A DNA stretch of 64,000 nt from Gautieria morchelliformis. Lineage: Eukaryota > Basidiomycota > Agaricomycetes > Gomphales > Gomphaceae. Below the pieces are notes generated by a model, which was not told the origin of the DNA, made no database searches, and was given only the letters and a program-made list of their open reading frames with translations. The stretch lies in contig WHVA01000328.1 in NCBI GenBank assembly GCA_015179125.1, positions 62,001 through 126,000 of the forward strand, in the 5' to 3' direction. Shown here piece by piece: positions 57,576 to 64,000 of this stretch (its first letter is position 1; each line of letters starts with the position of its first letter). Position numbers and translations under genes: made by a program.

Positions 57576-57899
57576 TTGCATTCAGTCCATCCAGTATTCC
57601 ACGTATCTATGCTCGAACCAGCCTCGCCCAACACCATCCCGAACCGAGTTCAGCCGCCTCCGCCCCCAGCCGTTATCGACGGCGAACCCGAGTTCGAGGT
57701 TTCCGAAATCCTCGACTCGAAGATCGATAATAGACGCAAGAGCTGCAAGTTACTCTATCTTGTTAGGTGGACTGGTTACGAAGGTACCGATGAAGAAACC
57801 TTGTGGATCCTCGCTTCCGAGCTTGATCATGCCTCGGAGCTGGTCACTGACTTCCACGAATCTTACCCGGCCAAGCCAGGACCTTTGACTGCTCTATGA
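57576..57899 (+). pseudogene. Gy3 pol C-terminus: chromodomain
   Basis: Plus strand again: VHPVFHVSMLEPASPNTIPN, then chromodomain FEVSEILDSKIDN, LLYLVRWTGYEGTDEETLW and ASELDHASELV, with stop at 57899. Chromodomains of this element group bind methylated H3 tails and steer integration to heterochromatin. The domain is open but cut off from the rest of pol by the inversion. Confidence 0.9.
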
Positions 57900-58009
57900 C
57901 CATTCCTTGTTTAACCCCCATGAACCCAGTAGCTAGATAACAAAATCCCCTCACAACCGAACAACAAAAATCGATAAAATCCAAGAAATTCCATTATTTC
58001 TCTTAGTAG

Positions 58010-59132
58010 TTACCCAAACATCCTCATATCCTCTCCCTCGCTCTCCTCGCTACCCTCGCCTGACTCCTCCTCATTACTACTGCTACTTTGCTCCACCAGA
58101 CCCCCATGTCCTCCATAATCTGCCAAGTCCCTCACCCCCTGCATCCGCTTCAAATAATTTCGCCTCCTCCTTATCCTCATAAACTCCACATCCGCCTGAT
58201 TCATCCTATCGTTCGCCGCCCTAAACTCCCCCAACAACTCACACACCCTTTCCCCAACCTTGCCAACCTTCTGTCCCACGTCCCTCACTGCCGCTATCAA
58301 CTCCCTCATCTCCGCACTTCACTCCGACCTTTTCGTCTTCTTGTTTTTCTTTGCCCTCCGACCTTCCACCTCGGTTTCCTCCACCTCGGCTTCCTTCCCC
58401 TCACTATGCCTTGCTCCCTCTGACCCCTTACCCTTCTTCTCGCTCAACCTCACTTCCATCCGCTCCACCCTCGTCTCCAGGTTCCTCTCGACCCAGTCGC
58501 TTGAGTCGTCATCCTCCGCAACCTCGTCCCGAACCTTGGCCTCTTTCCTCGGCCTCGGTCCATCCTCGGCATCCTCGCTCCTCACTCGCTTCTTGCCCAC
58601 AGCACCCACCTGACCTTTTCCTGGGGTCGCCTTGCTGCGGCGACCTTGGGCTATGCTACAGCCCAAGGTGCGTGTCCTGCACCACACGCAGGCACCCTGG
58701 TCGGCGAGGCCGAAGTCGAGACTAACGGCCCGAAGGCACGTATAGTCGCGCTCTTCGCAGCGCGCGCACCTCGCCTCGGCCTTGGTCGCGAGTTGCCACT
58801 CACGAGGTCCCCCGTCGGCGAGCTTGTACCCATATAGGGACAAGTCGGTAGGGTGGTACGAGAATAACATGCGTTTATACTGTACGAATCAGCAGCGTCC
58901 ATGACCAGACAACAACGGTACTCACCTTTTTGCCATTCGGCCCTTCCTGCCACGGCTGCCACATGTCGATGGCCCCCGTCTCATCAATTGGCAATATGCC
59001 AACTTCGGGTCGATCCTCGGGCATAACCTCGCCCAAGGCTCCGTTCTCCTCAGACAGTAGTGTCTGGTCGAACGCGTTGTTCGCGCTGTTCTCGTCGACG
59101 GCTGAGTTGAAGAGGGCTTGAGGGCGCACCAT
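58010..59132 (-). pseudogene. antisense accessory gene in Gy3: Cys-rich, charged coiled-coil protein, 2 exons
   Basis: Exon 1 59132-58926 (69 codons), intron with GTGAGT and TACAG ends, exon 2 58879-58010. The phase is exact and the frame continues to a stop at 58010 with one TGA at 58319-58321 (KRSE-stop-SAEM). The protein would be about 358 residues: an acidic N-terminus, then paired cysteine motifs (CARCEERDYTC, C-x2-C-x5-C; CVWCRTRTLGC, C-x2-C-x6-C) suggesting zinc binding. A Lys/Glu/Asp-rich region with heptad character (NLETRVERMEVRL) follows, then a second helix (VGKVGERVCELLGEF) and an acidic Ser/Glu tail. It lies wholly between pol and the 3' purine tract, antisense to the element. 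The family is not known to me. It could be a captured host gene or a true element gene. Confidence 0.7.
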
Positions 59133-59289
59133 ATTTCGTTGGCACTTGGGTTCGCTGCCTCCTACCCACCCTTTTATCTAACCTCGGCTACAATTTAAGC
59201 TTCGCCTTTCCGGCTACTTAACATCGGGCCGGGATCTAGATTCGAGGATAGGCGAACCTTGTTCATATTATGGCCTCAAGGGTCTCGGC

Positions 59290-59305
59290 CATAAGGAGGG
59301 GATAC
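59290..59305 (+). promoter_or_regulatory. Gy3 polypurine tract
   Basis: AAGGAGGGGATAC ends at the first base of the 3' LTR. It resembles the tract at 5669-5682. Confidence 0.75.
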
Positions 59306-59866
59306 TATAAGAACCCGGCCTTTGGCCGGTTACTTACTGGTAGAACCTTCTTCCGAGCCCGAGCCTTGTGATATTCGTGCCCGAGTACATATGATCCTTA
59401 TCCGCACCCGAGCCCGAGCCCGAGCTGGAGTTCATATCCGACCTTGATCCCATGCCCATATCCCCTTAGTTACTGATTCCGCTCCATCACGCATCATTCG
59501 TATATTACCTCGCCCTGACCTCGGCCTCCTGACCTCGTCCTGACCTCCACTAATATGTTCGCCCCTGACTCGTACCCTCGCCCATATATAACCCCCTTGT
59601 ATGCATTCCTACTCCTCAGTCTGAAAATCAACTATCGTACCCCTTCGATCATTAGCTAGTTTCTAAGCCTCGCCTCTTAAACCAAACCTCGCCTCTTATT
59701 CGTTTGCCTCCGAAGTTGGGACTCGTGCGTAGGGTCGGCGCAGCACATAAGCTGAAGCCAAGTCCCTCTCCGACTTCCCCATCCAAACCTCACCCCGTAA
59801 CCTCGGACCTTACCTCGGGCTTCGCTCCCGACCTCGGTCAACCTTACGAAAGATCATATCATAACA
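59306..59866 (+). repeat. Gy3 3' LTR (LTR-C)
   Basis: 561 bp; it differs from the 5' LTR by a 19-bp duplication near 59670-59700 and mostly by transitions. It starts TATAAG instead of TGTAAG. Confidence 0.85.
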
Positions 59867-60091
59867 GTGTCTCACGAGAGACTTCACCGCAACATTCCCA
59901 AGACCTCTGGTCAATTTTCTTAATGAGGTCTTGGAGATCATCAAGACTGGGGTTTGTCAAAGTGCACCATCTCATCTTTGATTTGCTTCGGCAAAGCCAA
60001 ATAGGCTTGGTGATGCAAAGCTGAATCATTATACTGGAGAACCAATGCAAGCCTGGAAAAATTGACAAAAAACTGAGTTGCCTTGGGGCAA
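59867..60091 (-). pseudogene. Gy4 (outer element): Gag capsid fragment
   Basis: Minus-strand reading LQYNDSALHHQAYLALPKQI, DEMVHFDKPQSLDDLQ and IDQRSWECCGEVSRET, the capsid end of a Gy1/Gy3-type Gag. It continues, across Gy3, into the Gag tail at 52358 and below. Upstream it is cut by the LTR-B fragment at 60092. Confidence 0.75.
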
Positions 60092-60319
60092 TGCAGGGTT
60101 GATGACAGGTGCTGAGTGTTGTCCCTGGCTGCGGACTAGCGTAGTATAATACGGGCTCACTGACATTGGGGGTCCTTAGACTTTTCTCTTTGAATTTCCC
60201 CTTGTCAGGTGAGAATCCCCTCTCTTGTGTATTCTGTTCATTTATATGTATACTTTGGATTTCCCCTTGTCAGTTGTGTGGTAGTGGGACCTCCACAGCC
60301 AGCTAGGGTTGCCCTTACA
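60092..60319 (+). repeat. LTR-B, 3' part only
   Basis: It matches the last 230 bp of the Gy2 LTRs, ending GTTGCCCTTACA, and is followed by the same leader (GCAGAAAAGTCTCTCC). This is the 5' LTR of element Gy2b, truncated at its left. Confidence 0.88.
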
Positions 60320-60509
60320 GCAGAAAAGTCTCTCCACTAGAGGACCGGCGGTCATACTGCACGTTGCATTCGCCATAGGTGCATTCAGAATCGGAGATAG
60401 TGACTTGGAGATCACAACCTCCTCCGTGCACACGGCATACGACAGCCCCTCTTCTTATGTCAAGCTCCCAACACCAGAAATCCTATCCCATACTTCTTCT
60501 CCTTCAGAC

Positions 60510-62355
60510 ATGGATCTGAATGATCGTCTTTGGAATATGGGAGGAGGAGTTGACACGGAACTGGATGAAGACTGACGCGATTGAAACAGCCTTACAAACA
60601 ATTTTGGCTAAGTTAGATATTCCATGAAGAGGTGGAAATGCAATGTGGGATGAGTCAGATTTTGGAAAAGCAGAAGTAGTAGAAGAGAGGATGTCTGCCA
60701 AGTTGGCAAAAGTCAAACCCGCAATTCCAGTGGACTTTGATGGAGATTGGGAGAAGGGACATGCATTCTTCAACACATGCAGCATTTACTTTGCAATTGT
60801 CAGAGACCTCTTTCCGAACGACCAGGCTCAGATTCACTGGGCATTGTCCTTTTTCAAGTTGGACCATGCAGCCCATTTTGCAAACAAGGTGATCCAACAT
60901 GAAGCAAAGGGCAAGGGCAGCTACTTCCGGGACTGGGACACCTTTGAGAAAACCTTTTCCAACCAGTTCTGCCCAAAAAATGAGCAACTCACAGCCCTCA
61001 CAAAGCTTGAGGGGACCAGCTGGTACCAGGCCAAGGATCCGGTCAATGACTACATCAATCGCTTCCTGGAGCTCATTGACCTCATGGAGTATGACGACAA
61101 CAAGATGATCGTCATCAAATTCTGACAAGGACTGGATCCGACACTCCAGAACCAAGTCACACTGCTTGGGGATGGAGCTCCAGATTTAGATGATCCAGAG
61201 GGGTGGTACCAAGCTGCACAAAGGGTGTCCCCAAACAGAGAAGCAAATGAGGCCTTTGTGGAGATGAACCAGAACATGACATGCAGTTCCGCTCGTCCTA
61301 CTCCACCTGTGCCGAAACCCAGAGCAGTATTCATTCCAACATGGAAGATATTTCCGAGAGTTGCTTTGTTTACCCCTGCTTGGAACCCTAGCCCCCCTCC
61401 TTCAAAGAGTGGCCCTACCCAATGGATGTTGACCACATGCGTGGAAAAGGCAACCCAACCATCACCTGCTTCTGATGCCGGCAGGCAGGCCACTATGCCC
61501 ATGAGTGCCCCCAAGCTTTTGATATCCGGCTTATGACCATGGAGGAGAAAGTTGAGCTCCTTCCAGAGTTCCTTGTGCTTGTTACATATCGGAAATCCCG
61601 GAGATCGGAACTAGAAAGGACAACGGCTTCAACTTATGTGTTGCGCCCCTGATGAACTATCATCCTAAGTATTTTGGATTTGACTTCCAGATTTCGGAGA
61701 AGGCGGAAGTCGGGAAGAGAGTACTGAGAGAGAGACAAAGCTTGCAAGACTCACTGTGCTAAGAACAGGAGATAGTGCGAAGGGATTCACGTATCGAAGT
61801 TGATTATCTGATTGCAGAAACGGAGACATACATGAGGGGGTTTTTATACAAAGAGCTGAAGCAACAAGTAATAGTGTGGTACTAAGCAAATTCCAGAGAG
61901 GGTGGGAATCAGATAGACATACGGGGTAAGTAACTAATGCGGAACAAGGGGATGACAAGGGGGTGCAGGGTAGAGTAAGAACAATGGCAAAAGAACAAAG
62001 GTGCGTAAGTACAATAGGCATCGGAACAAACAGAAATACGGAAATGGTATCTTGCTGTGTTCAGGTTCGAGTATGGGGGCCGGTGGGTAGAGGTGACCAG
62101 GGGTACTGAAGAACAAGGGGTCGAGGTCGTGGGTTGCGGACGTTGTGGAATAGAGTCAGAGGTACTGCGGAGGTGTTCCAGAGGTGGCGGAGAAGGTTGA
62201 GCGGAATGGTCGTAACAGTGCTGAAAGACATAAGCAGAGTGCCCACTGCAGAAGACAGTTCCAAAATGCAGAACATGGCGCGTTGGAAGTGGAAGATGCA
62301 TTGGAAGTGGAAGATGTGTCAGAAGTGGAAGATGCGTCAGATTTTGTGATGCGCA
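60510..62355 (+). pseudogene. Gy2b gag, split by a solo LTR-A
   Basis: A second, more decayed Gy2-type Gag. It has the start MDLNDRLWNM, capsid blocks FDGDWEKGHAFFNTCSIYF and FRDWDTFEKTFSNQF, LEGTSWYQAKDPVNDYINRF, and a CCHC knuckle near 61470-61510 (RQAGHYAHEC). It has multiple frameshifts and stops (TGA near 60572, 60627 and 61123). The LTR-A at 61580-62217 interrupts it; the tail (SGVPTAEDSSK) resumes at about 62225. The gag-pol overlap at 62350-62370 is arranged as in Gy2. Confidence 0.88.
61580..62217 (-). repeat. solo LTR-A with perfect target duplication GTGCT
   Basis: 638 bp in minus orientation, with TGTTACATATC and GTCGTAACA ends. It is flanked on both sides by GTGCT (61575-61579 and 62218-62222). 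The interrupted gag sequence rejoins cleanly when compared with Gy2 at about 25255-25275. Confidence 0.95.
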
Positions 62356-62366
62356 GCAGGTGAGAT

Positions 62367-62876
62367 GTGTGCCCCTGCTGCCTGTACATAACTGGTTTTC
62401 CTGTCTCAATAGAGAATGAGAAACCCCCACTCCCTTCACTTCATGCAGACCCACCAGAAAAAGTCACACAAAAGCCAAGTCCGACATCCCACCCACTCCA
62501 CATCCGCCCTTGGCAGAGACGCCTCCTGAAACGCTATGTTGTTGCTGCCACCCCTGGCCCCAAGTCACTGGCAGACAAGGGACACAGTGGAAGTCAAATA
62601 CGGACCCGCACTTTTCGACTGCGGGGCCACTGGTCAGTTTATGGACCAGGACTACGTTGAACAGAACCTGACCACATGGAAGTTGCAACATGCAATCCTG
62701 GTATTCAATGTGGATGGAAGCCCTAATGAGGTGGGGTCCATCACGGAAATAGTAGACACAATTCACCGCTATGATGGACACATGGAACACACTTCCTTTG
62801 CAGTCACCAGCCTGGGGAAGCAAGACATCATCCTTGGGTTTACCTGGCTGCAGGCGCACTTGGGGAGATTGGAATA
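62367..62876 (+). pseudogene. Gy2b pol, protease only
   Basis: Linker NEKPPLPSLHADPPEKVTQK, then after a frameshift near 62580 the protease LFDCGATGQFMDQDYVEQN, NVDGSPNEVGSITEIVDTI and IILGFTWLQAH. It ends at about 62868 where the tandem-repeat field begins. All downstream pol is missing. Confidence 0.85.
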
Positions 62877-62929
62877 ACTAATGTTATTCCACCAAATTTC
62901 ATTGCACAGTAAAAAGATCACTTGATCAG

Positions 62930-64000
62930 AACAGAGCACAAAAAACATGCAAAGGGCTCCCTCCGCCAATAGGCAAAAAGAAGTAGAGAAAGCATGGTGA
63001 CAGTAGAACATATGGAAAGCACTGCAAAGAACAGGGACACTGATGACATCACATACCATAAATATAGTGTAAAACATACCCAAGGCAGAGAACAGTCAGA
63101 GCCACAACGTCAAAGATAAGAGAGCACAAAAAACACACAAAGGGCTCACTCTGCCGATAAGCAACAACATGAATGTTTATTGCAATAGCCAAAAAGAAGA
63201 AGACAAAGCATGGTGACCATAAAACATATGCAAAGCACAGCAAAGAACAGTGAGACAGACGACATCAAATAGCTGAAAAATAGTGTAAAACATATGGAAG
63301 GAAAGAGCACGGTGGGGATAGGCAACAATACGAATATTTATTGCAACATATTATTAGCAGAGGATCACTGATAGCCAAAAAGAAGAAGAGAAAGCATGGA
63401 TACCATAAAACATATGCAAAGTGCTGCAAATAACAGTCAGACAAACGACATCACATGGCAGAAAAATAGCATAAAACATATGCAAAGTGCAGCAAAGAAC
63501 AGTGAGACAGACAACATCAAATAGCTGAAAAATAGTGTAAAACACACTGAAGGAAAGAGTGCAAAAAACAGGCAAAGGGACCCCTCTGCAGATAGGCAAT
63601 GATATGAATGTTTATAGCAACATAATATCGGCAAAGGATTGCCATAGCTGAAGAAAACACATAGAGACTGTAAACATATGCAAAGCACAGCAAAGAACAG
63701 TGAGACAAAAGATGTCACATGGCTGAAAAATAGCATAAAACATACCCAAGGAAAGAGTGCAAAAACCACACAAAGGGCTCCCTCTGACAATAGGCAACAA
63801 TACAAATGTTTATTGAAACATAGTATGCAAAGCACTGCAAATAACAGTGAGACAAATGACATCACATGGCAGAAAAATAGCGTAAAACATACACAAAGTG
63901 AGGGAATGTTACGACATCTGTCACAGCAAAGCAGTGAAAATGATGGAAAGCAAGGGATTGTTTGAAAGGATGGTATCAGAAGGTCACCTATTAATGACAA
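62930..64000. repeat. degenerate tandem-repeat field, about 200-bp compound units
   Basis: Recurring blocks include GGCAACAATACGAATRTTTAT-like, AAAACATATGCAAAG, GCAAAGAACAGTGAGACA, GACATCACATGGC and GAAAAATAGTGTAAAACAT. The larger order repeats about every 180-220 bp, with a shorter unit of about 66 bp near 63420-63540. It continues past the right edge. Open minus-strand frames rich in Cys/Phe across the array come from the repeat, not from a gene. Confidence 0.85.

Larger units (their letters stand above)
52359..59866 (+). mobile_element. Gy3, chromodomain Ty3/gypsy with internal inversion and antisense gene
   Basis: 7.5 kb between two LTR-C copies (52359-52900 and 59306-59866). Order: LTR, gag, PR-RT-RH-IN, an inverted block (57053-57575), chromodomain, antisense ORF (58010-59132), purine tract, LTR. 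The flanks GGGTC and GTGTC match at 4 of 5 bases. The sequences on either side are two halves of the same minus-strand gag, so Gy3 is a true insertion. The 3' LTR has a 19-bp internal duplication and a TA start from a G-to-A change. Inactivated by stops, an RT frameshift and the inversion. Confidence 0.93.

Noticed and set aside
63437..64000. 187-aa Cys/Phe-rich minus-strand ORF
   Set aside because: It is produced by the tandem repeat; several frames are open across the same units and the peptide just repeats.
1..64000. CRISPR arrays, rRNA, tRNA genes
   Set aside because: Looked for direct-repeat/spacer arrays and tRNA boxes; none seen. The short repeats found are ordinary tandem arrays.

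Overview
The window looks like a repeat-rich region of a filamentous basidiomycete genome (probably Agaricomycetes). The host genes are split by many 50-200 bp GT..AG introns. They include a Zn2Cys6 fungal regulator and lyases of the type fungi use on oxaloacetate-like acids. Most other sequence is chromodomain-type Ty3/gypsy and Ty1/copia retrotransposon. The species is not identified.

Layout. 1-6.4 kb: a degraded, rearranged minus-strand gypsy element (Gy1), several LTRs and a second chromovirus remnant. 6.56-11.58 kb: a copia element (Cop1) with both LTRs and a perfect 5-bp target duplication, itself split by a solo gypsy LTR. 11.8-20.4 kb: a host island with a hotdog thioesterase (+), the helicase/nuclease DNA2 (-) and ICL/PEPM-superfamily lyase A (-). 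22.6-29.8 kb: a gag scrap, an LTR fragment and a full-length gypsy (Gy2). 31.3-34.5 kb: retroelement debris, including a Gag-like ORF cut by a solo LTR and a second copia fragment. 36.0-41.2 kb: an unknown four-helix membrane protein (-) and lyase B (-), a paralogue of A. 45.3-48.2 kb: a Zn2Cys6 transcription factor (+). 49.7-64 kb: nested gypsy elements ending in a degenerate tandem-repeat field. The centrepiece is Gy3 (52.36-59.87 kb), inserted into the gag of an older minus-strand element.

For five host genes I resolved exon structures that translate without interruption: thioesterase 278 aa, DNA2 1185 aa, lyase A 345 aa, lyase B 316 aa, Zn2Cys6 factor 854 aa. The 5' end of the membrane-protein gene is uncertain.

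Most unusual signals. (1) Two chromoviral pol genes each contain an internal segment in reverse orientation; in Gy3 both breakpoints fall on a CATG. A third remnant has the same look. (2) Gy3 carries, between pol and its 3' LTR, an antisense intron-containing ORF for a cysteine-rich, highly charged protein. (3) Nearly every in-frame stop in the elements is TGA at a position expected to be arginine, consistent with CpG-directed C-to-T decay. (4) Each gypsy lineage is saturated with its own CpG-containing pentamer (TTCCG or CCTCG) in LTRs and coding DNA. (5) Cop1 has a primer-binding site matching the anticodon arm of initiator tRNA-Met, as in half-tRNA priming.
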